A stretch of 8,561 nucleotides of DNA from an uncultured Selenomonadaceae bacterium (GCA_958415865.1 CATYZV010000063.1:1-8561), one strand, 5' to 3'. Shown: positions 1 through 6,512, counted from the stretch's first letter. The notes: generated by a model not told the origin, from the letters alone. Numbers and translations are program-made.

Positions 1-1
1 T

Positions 2-322
2 GATTTTCGCGTCAATCTCTATCGAAAAGGCACTCTCACAGATCAATTTGGTGTCATTAGAACAACTCAGCATACTGACCAAGCTGACCAAGTTATCCAA
101 GCTGACCAAGTTATCCAAGCTAAAAATATGACTGAAAATGAATATAAAATATTATCTATAATAGCCAAAAAGCCTTCTATTTCTCAGTCAGGAATCGCCA
201 AAGAACTAGATTTCACTGTCAGCAGTGTAAAATACTATTTAAGCAAAATGCGCAAAAAAGACATTGTCAGACGTGATGGAACGACGCAGAAGGGCTGCTG
301 GAAAGTATTAATTTCTCTATGA
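2..322 (+). CDS. C-terminal part of an AlbA_2-type ATP-binding transcriptional regulator (5' end outside window)
   Basis: The frame is open without a stop from base 2 to the TGA at 320-322, so the ATG at 128 is an internal methionine and not the gene start. The first residues (DFRVNLYRK) resemble the end of the GHKL-type ATPase domain in proteins that pair an AlbA_2 (Schlafen-like) DNA-binding domain with HATPase_c_4. A Gln-rich TDQ/ADQ/VIQ repeat linker follows. The last ~64 residues form a winged helix: an ILSIIAKKPSIS helix, then IAKELDFTVSSVKYYLSKM as the helix-turn-helix, then a wing ending GCWKVLIS. Such proteins usually have 400-500 residues, so about three quarters lies to the left. 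The stretch is visibly more A+T-rich than the genes to its right, which may mean separate ancestry. Family assignment comes from remembered motif similarity; the catalytic part is not visible. Confidence 0.7.
   Translation, partial: DFRVNLYRKGTLTDQFGVIRTTQHTDQADQVIQADQVIQAKNMTENEYKILSIIAKKPSISQSGIAKELDFTVSSVKYYLSKMRKKDIVRRDGTTQKGCWKVLISL
74..118 (+). repeat. Five in-frame 9-nt repeat units
   Basis: Five consecutive 9-base units, each ending ccaa, run actgaccaa, gctgaccaa, gttatccaa, gctgaccaa, gttatccaa. The last four form an exact 18-base tandem duplication (83-100 and 101-118). The units encode TDQ-ADQ-VIQ-ADQ-VIQ in the linker between the ATPase end and the winged helix. Unit length is a multiple of three, so copy-number changes would keep the frame. 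Confidence 0.9.
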
Positions 323-331
323 TTACGATGT

Positions 332-1798
332 TTATTCTGCCTGCCAAGTGAAATCACGGCGGAAAATCGTCGTGCTATGGTCAGGACCGCCGCCGAAGCG
401 TACGATCTGCAGCTGTGCTAAGTTGTCGTTGAAGGGATATACTTTGTCCATATCAACTTGTATGTTTATGCTGCCGCCGGCGGGGATGTCATCGGAGAAA
501 CTGAAGCCTTGTCCGTTGTACGTTTCGCTGATGTCGAGCTGGGGGCTGCAGGTGAATGCCTCGGGCGGAATGTACATTCCTTGGAATATAACGGCAAAGC
601 CGCCGGGCATAGTGCTGTCATTGTCGTTGACTAGGGTTATGTTTATAGTGCCTTCTGCTGTCTGCTGTTCGCCGGGGACTTTCGGTTTTTCGCGTAAGGC
701 GGTGGATGCGGTGCCGTCGTAGCTGTAGCTGACTCGGATGTTGTCCAGCCGCTGCATTGCTTCGTCGTATTGCTGCTGATGCTTTTGTTTATCTAAGGCT
801 TTTTGATCCGGTTCGCGCGTATCTTCTGTTTGTGTTTCAGCAGGCTTTTGCGGCGGCACTGCGGCAGGTTCTGTCTGCGCCGGCGGTGTCAGCTGCTTTA
901 TGTCCTGCTTGATATTTTCTTTTAGCTTATCGGCATCGAGATTTTTTATATCCTGCGGCAGCTGTTTTATTTCCTGCTGAAGATTGTCTTTTATCTCTTC
1001 AATCTGATTCGGCTGGTCCGTGGCGTTTAGGTAATAGCTGTAGCCATAAAGTCCTATTATGCTGAGCAAGACAAGGGCTGCTGAACCTGCGGCTAGTTTT
1101 TGCATGGGCGTAAGCTTTTTTAAGTCGCGCTGAATTTCTCCGATATTCTGGTAGCGGCGTGCCGGGTCAAACCGCGCTGCTTTATCGGCGATTTTGCGCA
1201 GTTTGGCACTGCGCGGCTCCATTGCTTTTAAGGTGATGCCCAGTGCGTAGATGTCGCTGCGGATATCCGTCTGGCTGAAGCCGTACTGTTCCGGCGGTGC
1301 GTAGCCGCGCGTGCCGAGGTATTCCGTGTCCAAGGTCTCGCCGTCTTTGATGATGCGGGCGGCATCGAAGTCGATCAATTTGACTATGTTATCATTCGTC
1401 ATCATTATGTTGGACGGCTTTATATCGCGGTGGATGAAGTGGTGCTGATGCAGCAGTGCCAGCACGGAGCAGAGCTGCTGCAAAATCGCTGTTATCTGCT
1501 TTTCGCTCAGGTGTTTTTTATGTATCAGCATATCCGCCAGCGTCTGCCCGCTGATGTATTCTTCAATGACGATCGTCTGCGCCTCGCCGCTGATTACTCT
1601 GTATATCTCAGGCATATTCTTGTGATGCAGCTTTTCCAGCTCCGCATACGGGCACGCCGTATTGTTCAAATACTTGATGATGCAGGGCTGGCGGCTCACC
1701 GTATCAGTCGCCAGCACGATTTTGCTCTTGGGCGTGTCCTTGAGCACCTGCGCTGTCTTATATGTACTTTGCAAATATTTTTCTATTAAATGGTCCAT
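332..1798 (-). CDS. Membrane-anchored Ser/Thr protein kinase (Hanks type) with extracytoplasmic C-terminal domain
   Basis: 488 residues from the ATG at 1798, chosen because AAAGG (1809-1813) sits 10 bases upstream; a start at 1843 would add 15 residues with no visible ribosome site. Kinase domain ~10-230: ATP-site lysine K42, likely alpha-C glutamate E53 or E55, catalytic loop HRDIKPSN (H123-N130, catalytic D125), DFD in place of DFG (D143-D145), P+1 segment GTRGYAPPEQ, and SDIYALG (D182). No clear glycine-rich loop is seen near residues 20-35. A membrane helix lies at ~235-257, then a charged coiled-coil-like stretch (~265-303), a Pro/Gln/Glu linker (~305-345) and a beta-rich outer domain (~355-488) that I do not recognise. 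No PASTA repeats are present. It probably phosphorylates cytoplasmic or membrane proteins on Ser/Thr in response to an outside signal. It is divergent from an XRE regulator gene and probably controlled with it. Confidence 0.9.
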   Translation of the reverse strand: MDHLIEKYLQSTYKTAQVLKDTPKSKIVLATDTVSRQPCIIKYLNNTACPYAELEKLHHKNMPEIYRVISGEAQTIVIEEYISGQTLADMLIHKKHLSEKQITAILQQLCSVLALLHQHHFIHRDIKPSNIMMTNDNIVKLIDFDAARIIKDGETLDTEYLGTRGYAPPEQYGFSQTDIRSDIYALGITLKAMEPRSAKLRKIADKAARFDPARRYQNIGEIQRDLKKLTPMQKLAAGSAALVLLSIIGLYGYSYYLNATDQPNQIEEIKDNLQQEIKQLPQDIKNLDADKLKENIKQDIKQLTPPAQTEPAAVPPQKPAETQTEDTREPDQKALDKQKHQQQYDEAMQRLDNIRVSYSYDGTASTALREKPKVPGEQQTAEGTINITLVNDNDSTMPGGFAVIFQGMYIPPEAFTCSPQLDISETYNGQGFSFSDDIPAGGSINIQVDMDKVYPFNDNLAQLQIVRFGGGPDHSTTIFRRDFTWQAE

Positions 1799-1805
1799 CA
1801 GACTA

Positions 1806-1834
1806 TTGCCTTTCATTTTCAAATCTATTATCAT
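1806..1834 (+). promoter_or_regulatory. Candidate promoter for the XRE regulator gene
   Basis: TTGCCT (1806-1811), a 17-base spacer, then TATCAT (1829-1834), matching the sigma-A consensus at 4/6 and 5/6 positions. Transcription would start near 1841, leaving a ~40-base leader with an AGAGG ribosome site at 1871-1875, seven bases before the ATG. The -35 overlaps the ribosome site of the divergent kinase gene. No equally good promoter is visible for the kinase. Confidence 0.4.
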
Positions 1835-1852
1835 TAAAATCAATTATGATAA
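1828..1852. promoter_or_regulatory. Inverted repeat, possible operator
   Basis: TTATCAT (1828-1834) and ATGATAA (1846-1852) are perfect 7-bp inverted arms around an 11-base A+T-rich spacer. The left arm covers the candidate -10 of the regulator gene, and the whole element lies between the kinase and regulator starts. Position and dyad symmetry suit a site bound by a dimeric XRE-type repressor. Short A+T-rich dyads also arise by chance, so confidence is moderate. Confidence 0.45.
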
Positions 1853-1882
1853 AAATTAAGACAGAAACCCAGAGGTAAGTGA

Positions 1883-2311
1883 ATGATTGATAAAAATACT
1901 GATAAATTGATGAATGAATTGAAGGATGCGAAAAACATCGATGATTATCTGAGGGATAATGCCGCTGAAATGCGCAGATTGAGCCTCAGCGATTACCTGT
2001 ATAAAATCCTTGCCGAAAAAAATATGAAGCGCACGACGGTAGTCAAAAATTCCGGGCTTGACCCTTCATACGTCTACCATATTTTCAACGGCGACAAGAA
2101 TCCCAGCCGCAACAAGATGCTCGCCATCGCTTTCGGGCTGAAGGCAACGGTTGACGAAACACAGCATATGCTGCGCCAGTCCAAGCAGGCACTGCTCTAT
2201 CCGCGCGACAAGTGGGACGCTATAATAATCTCAGCACTGCGTCAAGGACTGACGGTAGTTGAGACGAATGAGCTTTTGGAGAAGCTCGGCGAAACGTCTT
2301 TTTTAGAATAA
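1883..2311 (+). CDS. XRE-family helix-turn-helix transcriptional regulator
   Basis: 142 residues, ATG start with AGAGG seven bases upstream. The first ~35 residues are charged and probably helical. An XRE/Cro-like helix-turn-helix follows at ~37-95: SDYLYKILAEKNM, then the KRTTVVKNSGL turn, recognition helix DPSYVYHIFNGDKNPS, and KMLAIAFGL. The C-terminal ~45 residues (YPRDKWDAIIISALRQGLTVVETNELLEKLG) form two further helices often seen, as I recall, in regulators encoded beside Firmicute Ser/Thr kinases. It likely binds as a dimer, and the inverted repeat at 1828-1852 is the obvious candidate site. It is divergent from the kinase gene, suggesting autoregulation and joint control. An alternative is that the kinase phosphorylates it (many Ser/Thr residues), which cannot be judged from sequence. 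Confidence 0.85.
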   Translation: MIDKNTDKLMNELKDAKNIDDYLRDNAAEMRRLSLSDYLYKILAEKNMKRTTVVKNSGLDPSYVYHIFNGDKNPSRNKMLAIAFGLKATVDETQHMLRQSKQALLYPRDKWDAIIISALRQGLTVVETNELLEKLGETSFLE

Positions 2312-2335
2312 CAATCAATAATTCAGCGTAAAAAT

Positions 2336-2382
2336 AACAGATACACCAAATAAATTTTTATATACGGTGTATCTGTTTTTTT
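2336..2382. terminator. Strong intrinsic terminator, probably bidirectional
   Basis: A perfect 12-bp stem (AACAGATACACC at 2336-2347 with GGTGTATCTGTT at 2366-2377), an 18-base A+T-rich loop and a seven-T tract (2376-2382). It ends the rightward XRE regulator transcript. On the other strand the stem is followed by a U-rich stretch (from the A run at 2330-2334), so it can also end the leftward acyltransferase transcript, whose stop codon is at 2395-2397. Confidence 0.9.
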
Positions 2383-2394
2383 ATGCGTACTGTA

Positions 2395-4287
2395 TTACTG
2401 AGAATTTTGCTGCGTCTGCTGCAAGGTCTTGATCATAGTCTCGCGGATTAGATTGGCGTACTGCTTTGCCCCTTCTTCATTGGGATGAATGCCGTCGCCG
2501 ACGAGCCAGTCAGGATGCTGAGATACGAGACCGCACCAGTCGATAACGGTAAGATTGGGATACTGTTTTTGCAGCTCCTGCAGGTAATCGTTGTTGATCT
2601 CCTGCCAGCCTGTAGCAGGGCAGTAGCTGTTGACCCAGAAGATATGCCTGTCAGGGCCTAGATATTGCAGCAGAGCCTGCGTCTGCTGTTCGTAAGCAGG
2701 GCGGCCGCTGAACTTGAGTGGACCGTTTGTGCCCAGAGCAATCAGCACGATATTGCCGAGTCGGTTCTGCGCCGCCATCGACTGCGCTACCTCTACTCCT
2801 GCGCCGACGTAGCGCGAGGTCTGCGCGTCGATATAGCAGTTTGGCAGTGCCTGTTTCAATTCCATCGCTGAGCCGAGCATGACGGAGTCGCCAATGCAGG
2901 CTATGCCGTTCAGATCGACTTGCTGCACGGCAGCAGGCTGTTGTGCGGCATCAGAGCTTTGAGCGTTCTGAGCATTCAAGGCCTCTTGATTGCGCTCCAT
3001 CTGAACTTTCAATTCAGCTGCCACAGCTTCTCTGCTGTCCGCCGACACTATCACGCCTTTTACGCCAAAGCCCATCATGGTGAATATCGGCAGAGCGATT
3101 ATAAAGACGAATACGAGCTGCAAGGCGACGCGGCGGCTCTTTAGAGAAAGGCGAGGCAGTGCACTGAACCATGCCAATAACAGATCTGACCATGCCGAAA
3201 GCAGCAGGATCACAATTATTTCTACGATGGGCACAGCCGGTGCCAGCCCTGCCGGTATGCCGGCGGCACTCAATGTATCCGGATCGTTCCACTGTAGGTA
3301 TTGGAATAAGAAGATGACGGGATACTGCCATAGAAATATGCTGTAGCTGCGCTTGCCTATCCAGCGCGGCAGTGCCGATTCAAATGTGCTGCCGATCTTC
3401 AGGTCGTAATCGACGGTCAATAATAGGATTACCGCAAAGATAAGCGTCATGCCGAGCATTCCGCCTTGGTACGTGAACGGACTCTGCCCGTCCATGGTAA
3501 AATAGCTGACGATGGTTACAGCCATCAAGATTATGAAGACGGTAAACTTTAGTACCGGATTCCACGGCCTGCCGGGCATCTTGAATTTAAAATGCGCCTG
3601 ATAAAGCCCCATCGCCGCGCCCAGCAGCAGTGCATAGACGCGCGTGTCCGTGCCGTAGTAGAGGCGCGTAACATCCATTCCCGGCTGGAACAATAGCGGC
3701 ATATACGCCGCCGAAACCAGTGCGCAGACGAGCGTGAAAATGATGCCCGCCTTCGTCCCGTATATCTTGGCTATGCCTGCATATATCAGAAAGAACAGCG
3801 GCCAGAGCAGGTAGTACTGCAGTTCAATGCCCAGAAACCACAGATGCGTAAACGGCGACTGATTGGCAATGCGGGTGAAGTAATCGGAATTCTGCGCTAT
3901 CTGCCACCAGTTGTTGTAGCCGAGCACAATGGATATTACTTCACTGCGGATAGCTGCGATGACATTCGGTGCCAAGAAAGAATACACCCCGATTGTCGTC
4001 AGTATGACGACAATCAAAGCCGGATAAATACGCAGGATTCGTTTGATGTAATACGCGGTGATGGAAAATCGTCCCTCGACGCGGCTGTACTCTGAGGTAT
4101 ATGCCAGCAGATAGCCCGTAAGGAGGAAAAACAGCGAAACGCCGAGATATCCCCCGCAGACTGCCTGCGGAAACATATGGAAAAGAGTTACACCCGTGAT
4201 GGCAAGCGTCCTGAGACCGTCCAAGCCCAAGATGTGGCGCGTATTGCTTACTGGTACTTTGTCTTTAGTGATATTTACTGCATTCAT
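2395..4287 (-). CDS. Membrane O-acyltransferase (acyltransferase 3 family) with C-terminal SGNH domain, OafA/OatA-like
   Basis: 630 residues. Residues ~20-410 are an integral-membrane acyltransferase-3 domain with about ten helices. It starts GLDGLRTLAI, followed by LFHM with the expected catalytic His (H37), the KRILRIYP motif (82-89) and HLWFLGIELQYYLLWPL (from 148). An Ala/Gln-rich linker (~415-456) leads to an extracytoplasmic SGNH hydrolase/transferase domain (~457-625): IGDSVMLG with nucleophile S468, GTNG with N521, and DGIHPN with D598 and H601, so the full catalytic set is present. In OatA-type enzymes the membrane half moves acetyl groups outward and the SGNH half places them on a glycan; here the target (peptidoglycan, O-antigen or another surface sugar) is unknown. 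The ATG at 4287 is the only plausible start, but GGAGG lies an unusually long 16 bases upstream. It has its own promoter and follows the zinc-ribbon operon. Confidence 0.92.
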   Translation of the reverse strand: MNAVNITKDKVPVSNTRHILGLDGLRTLAITGVTLFHMFPQAVCGGYLGVSLFFLLTGYLLAYTSEYSRVEGRFSITAYYIKRILRIYPALIVVILTTIGVYSFLAPNVIAAIRSEVISIVLGYNNWWQIAQNSDYFTRIANQSPFTHLWFLGIELQYYLLWPLFFLIYAGIAKIYGTKAGIIFTLVCALVSAAYMPLLFQPGMDVTRLYYGTDTRVYALLLGAAMGLYQAHFKFKMPGRPWNPVLKFTVFIILMAVTIVSYFTMDGQSPFTYQGGMLGMTLIFAVILLLTVDYDLKIGSTFESALPRWIGKRSYSIFLWQYPVIFLFQYLQWNDPDTLSAAGIPAGLAPAVPIVEIIVILLLSAWSDLLLAWFSALPRLSLKSRRVALQLVFVFIIALPIFTMMGFGVKGVIVSADSREAVAAELKVQMERNQEALNAQNAQSSDAAQQPAAVQQVDLNGIACIGDSVMLGSAMELKQALPNCYIDAQTSRYVGAGVEVAQSMAAQNRLGNIVLIALGTNGPLKFSGRPAYEQQTQALLQYLGPDRHIFWVNSYCPATGWQEINNDYLQELQKQYPNLTVIDWCGLVSQHPDWLVGDGIHPNEEGAKQYANLIRETMIKTLQQTQQNSQ

Positions 4288-4328
4288 GTGATAATATAAA
4301 ACTCCTCCGCATTTTTAGTTCACTATGA

Positions 4329-4357
4329 AGTATACCCTCCTAGCAATCATTTTTCAA
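4329..4357 (-). promoter_or_regulatory. Sigma-A promoter for the acyltransferase gene
   Basis: On the minus strand TTGAAA (4352-4357), a 17-base spacer and TATACT (4329-4334), 5/6 matches at both boxes. Transcription should begin near 4322, giving a ~35-base leader. The acyltransferase gene can thus be expressed apart from the zinc-ribbon operon, although no terminator lies between them. Confidence 0.7.
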
Positions 4358-4361
4358 CCTA

Positions 4362-5228
4362 TTAATACATTCTAAAAGTACCGGCATTTTCATCCCAGTC
4401 CACCGTAACATAGCAGTCGTCCACCTTCTTGCCCTGATAAGAAGCCTGACCCGGTGCGACGTACATATGGTAGGCGTTTATCACTATCTTATTTTCAGCG
4501 TTCATTTGAGCTGTCAGATTATGGTACTGCGTCTTGTCAAATCCGAACGGCTGCAAATTGTCAAGTGAGATGTATGAAATCCACTCGCCGTTCTTTTTGC
4601 CTATGATCCAATAGCCTTCGATCTTGCCGTGGGCACCTGATGCCATCATGACTTCATAAAACCGCTTGTCGCTGCCTTGAACTTCAATTTCACGTACTGA
4701 TTTATTGGCAAAAGAATCGCCGCTGTCTTTATACATATCGGTTGTTTCCGGGCCGTAGAGGTCGAGCAGCTGCGCACCGCTGTTTGTGTCGTAGACGATG
4801 ACATGGCGGTTGCCGCCTGATCTGAAGCTGACCGGACCGAGATTGACCGTATTGTGATCTAATGACTCATACCGCCCCTTACCCGCATAATACAGCTTGC
4901 GAATATCTGGCTCAGCCGGTTTCTGCTCTTGAACTGCAGGTGCCGAAGATGACGAGGTTTCTGCCGGGGCAGAGGCGGCAGGCGGTGTGGCGGGCTGCTC
5001 GCTCTTGATGAAATGACCGTAGAGGAAATAGCCTGCCGTGCCTCCTGCAATTATGAGCAGTGCGCCTAATGCGCCATAGAGCAGTGCTTTGTTTTTGCTG
5101 CCGGCAGCCGGCACGTCCTTTACCGCTTTGAGCCGAAAGCCGCATTTGCCGCAGAATTGATCACCTTCATGAAGCTCTGCACCGCATTGGGGGCAGTGCA
5201 CGCCGCTCGGTTTGCTGTTTTTCTGCAA
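4362..5228 (-). CDS. Zinc-ribbon, single-TM protein with unrecognised extracytoplasmic domain
   Basis: 288 residues starting at TTG. An N-terminal four-cysteine zinc ribbon (CPQC and CGKC: C12, C15, C26, C29) is followed by a membrane helix (~48-72), a Pro/Ala/Ser/Glu linker (~77-106) and a C-terminal domain (~110-288). The ribbon should face the cytoplasm and the large domain the outside. That domain starts with alternating beta strands around VIVYDTNSGAQLLDLYG and later has GYWIIGKKNGEWISYISLDN and a mixed alpha/beta end; I do not recognise it. The TTG (5228) is supported because the in-frame TGA lies three codons upstream, the nearby GTG is out of frame, and AGGATGTGA (5235-5243) sits six bases before it. 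It is the last gene of the five-gene set, 19 bases after the preceding stop. The layout resembles zinc-ribbon envelope proteins such as TcaA, but function is unknown. Confidence 0.85.
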   Translation of the reverse strand: MQKNSKPSGVHCPQCGAELHEGDQFCGKCGFRLKAVKDVPAAGSKNKALLYGALGALLIIAGGTAGYFLYGHFIKSEQPATPPAASAPAETSSSSAPAVQEQKPAEPDIRKLYYAGKGRYESLDHNTVNLGPVSFRSGGNRHVIVYDTNSGAQLLDLYGPETTDMYKDSGDSFANKSVREIEVQGSDKRFYEVMMASGAHGKIEGYWIIGKKNGEWISYISLDNLQPFGFDKTQYHNLTAQMNAENKIVINAYHMYVAPGQASYQGKKVDDCYVTVDWDENAGTFRMY

Positions 5229-5234
5229 ATAAAT

Positions 5235-5243
5235 TCACATCCT
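5235..5243 (-). promoter_or_regulatory. Ribosome binding site that supports a TTG start
   Basis: AGGATGTGA on the minus strand is one mismatch from the full anti-SD complement and ends six bases before the TTG at 5228. The ATG inside it is followed directly by TGA, so it cannot start this gene. Confidence 0.65.
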
Positions 5244-5247
5244 TGTA

Positions 5248-6060
5248 TCAATTATTTAATCGTATGCTTACGTAGCTGACATTGTTGTCCGATTTATTGA
5301 CGGCAAAGCGCAGTATGCCGCTTAGTCCTTTGCCTGCATAGGTGTATTCATAGAGGTTCTTGCCGTCGTATTCCGTTATATAGTAATCCTTGCCGTATTT
5401 ATCGAACACTGCATCGGCAGGATCGCCCTGTCCTATGCCGCGCTTCGTCTTGACCGAGCTGTCTTCTGATACCAATCCCACGACAGTCCCGTCTTTGACG
5501 AATACCTGCATATGGTCATAATGGTAGCAGGTAGAGCCTTCTTTCGTTATTTCTGAGCTGTTTTCTCTGCCCAGCGTCTGATGAACATTGCTCAGCGTGC
5601 TGCCCAGCATAACGCCGCCCAGCGTTAAATCAGGACCTGTCATAGGACCTTTATTAGCACTGTCTGCTTTATCTGCTTTATCAGTCTGAGCTTTTTGGGC
5701 AGGCTGTGCTGAAGATGATGAGCTAGTCTGGCTGCTCGTCTGAACAGCTGCCTGTTTTGCTTCACCGCCGCCGATCATGCCCGCCTTGTAAAGCCCGAAG
5801 CCGATCCCGCCGCCGACGAGGATGGCGAGCAGTATGCCGATGGCGAAGAATTTGCCGGTACTGCTAGGCTTCTTTTGCGCATTATCATAGCTGTTATACT
5901 GCGGCTGAGGCTGTATACGCACCGAGGGCTTTACCGGTTCTGCCTGCTGCGCGGGCTGATTCAGCGATTCCGGCTTTGGCGTGCCGCACTTGGCGCAGAA
6001 TCTGCCGCTGTTCGCCGTGCCGCACTTGGGGCAGAACCAGCTGTTATTATTGTTTTCCAT
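5248..6060 (-). CDS. Zinc-ribbon, single-TM protein with two BamE-like repeat motifs outside
   Basis: 270 residues, ATG at 6060 with GAAGGT about nine bases upstream. N-terminal zinc ribbon with C10, C13, C22 and C25 (CPKC/CAKC); Gln/Pro-rich cytoplasmic stretch (~35-65); membrane helix ~70-92; Ser/Gln/Lys/Asp low-complexity linker (~100-140). The outer domain (~143-270) holds two look-alike 16-residue motifs, GVMLGSTLSNVHQTLG (from ~149) and GIGQGDPADAVFDKYG (from ~208), of the form G-x-x-x-G-x-x-x-x-x-V-x-x-x-x-G, each starting a half-domain. This pattern recalls SmpA/BamE-like and DUF4309-type folds, which are often sensor or scaffold modules. It reads YITEYDGKNLYEYTY near the end. It lies 21 bases after the lipoprotein gene and 19 bases before the next zinc-ribbon gene. 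Role unknown; envelope sensing is a guess. Confidence 0.85.
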   Translation of the reverse strand: MENNNNSWFCPKCGTANSGRFCAKCGTPKPESLNQPAQQAEPVKPSVRIQPQPQYNSYDNAQKKPSSTGKFFAIGILLAILVGGGIGFGLYKAGMIGGGEAKQAAVQTSSQTSSSSSAQPAQKAQTDKADKADSANKGPMTGPDLTLGGVMLGSTLSNVHQTLGRENSSEITKEGSTCYHYDHMQVFVKDGTVVGLVSEDSSVKTKRGIGQGDPADAVFDKYGKDYYITEYDGKNLYEYTYAGKGLSGILRFAVNKSDNNVSYVSIRLNN

Positions 6061-6081
6061 GGGGTTAAGACCTTCTTTTAC

Positions 6082-6480
6082 TTATTTCTTGGCAGAGCTT
6101 ATTACTTTGTCCAATATATCCAAGCTGTCGTAGACATTCATGCTCCTGCCGTTGATATCGAGGTATGTTATTTGAAATTCCGTATCACTGGTGATAGTAA
6201 ACTGCACGCATATAGTGGCGGGCTTATCGTTCCAGCGGCAGCCGCCGTTGAATTCCACTACGCGTTCGCCTGAATCAGTTTTGAAGGATTTCCATTCACC
6301 GTCGCTGAAATACTGGTCAAATGCCTTGCCCACTGAAGCATTCGTATTTATGTTCAAATGGCCGCTTTTGATCTGTTCTACGTACTTATCGTCGCCGCAT
6401 CCGGCAAACAGCAGGCTCATGAGGGAAATAATTGCGGCAATCAATACGAGCCGCCTGTAATTAGCTATCATCTTTGTCAT
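6082..6480 (-). CDS. Small lipoprotein
   Basis: 132 residues if started at the ATG at 6480, preferred because AAAGGA (6490-6495) is nine bases away; the ATG two codons upstream (6486) would leave only three bases. A basic N-terminus (MTKMIANYRR), a hydrophobic core (LVLIAAIISLMSLL) and the lipobox LFAGC give lipidation at C28 and anchoring on the outer face of the cytoplasmic membrane or in an outer membrane. The mature part (~104 residues) has VGKAFDQYFSDGEWKSF, then VVEFNGGC and strands around FQITYLDINGR; two more cysteines (C81, C91) could pair. I recall similar modules in periplasmic or lipoprotein ORFs of Negativicutes, but I cannot name a family. It is the only gene of the five-gene set without a zinc ribbon, so it may be a surface partner of the neighbouring membrane proteins. 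Confidence 0.85.
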   Translation of the reverse strand: MTKMIANYRRLVLIAAIISLMSLLFAGCGDDKYVEQIKSGHLNINTNASVGKAFDQYFSDGEWKSFKTDSGERVVEFNGGCRWNDKPATICVQFTITSDTEFQITYLDINGRSMNVYDSLDILDKVISSAKK

Positions 6481-6489
6481 ATTCATCTG

Positions 6490-6495
6490 TCCTTT
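6490..6495 (-). promoter_or_regulatory. Ribosome binding site that selects the lipoprotein start
   Basis: AAAGGA on the minus strand. It is three bases from the ATG at 6486, which is too close, and nine bases from the ATG at 6480, which is favourable. Confidence 0.65.
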
Positions 6496-6512
6496 CTATA
6501 TTAATTACTCAA

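Noticed and set aside
1..322. Repeat at 74-118 considered as a CRISPR or iteron array
   Set aside because: Units are contiguous 9-mers without spacers and lie in frame inside a coding region, so a protein linker explains them.
348..722. Rightward 124-codon open frame inside the kinase gene
   Set aside because: It is antisense to the outer domain of the kinase, with no ribosome site and no recognisable motif.
1799..1843. Kinase start at 1843 (15 extra residues)
   Set aside because: It has no ribosome site, would run through the inverted repeat arm and candidate promoter, and the extra residues add nothing to the kinase fold. The ATG at 1798 has AAAGG at a workable distance.
4288..4361. Search for a terminator between the zinc-ribbon operon and the acyltransferase gene
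   Set aside because: No stem longer than about four base pairs with a T-tract was found; the gap is occupied by the acyltransferase promoter and leader.
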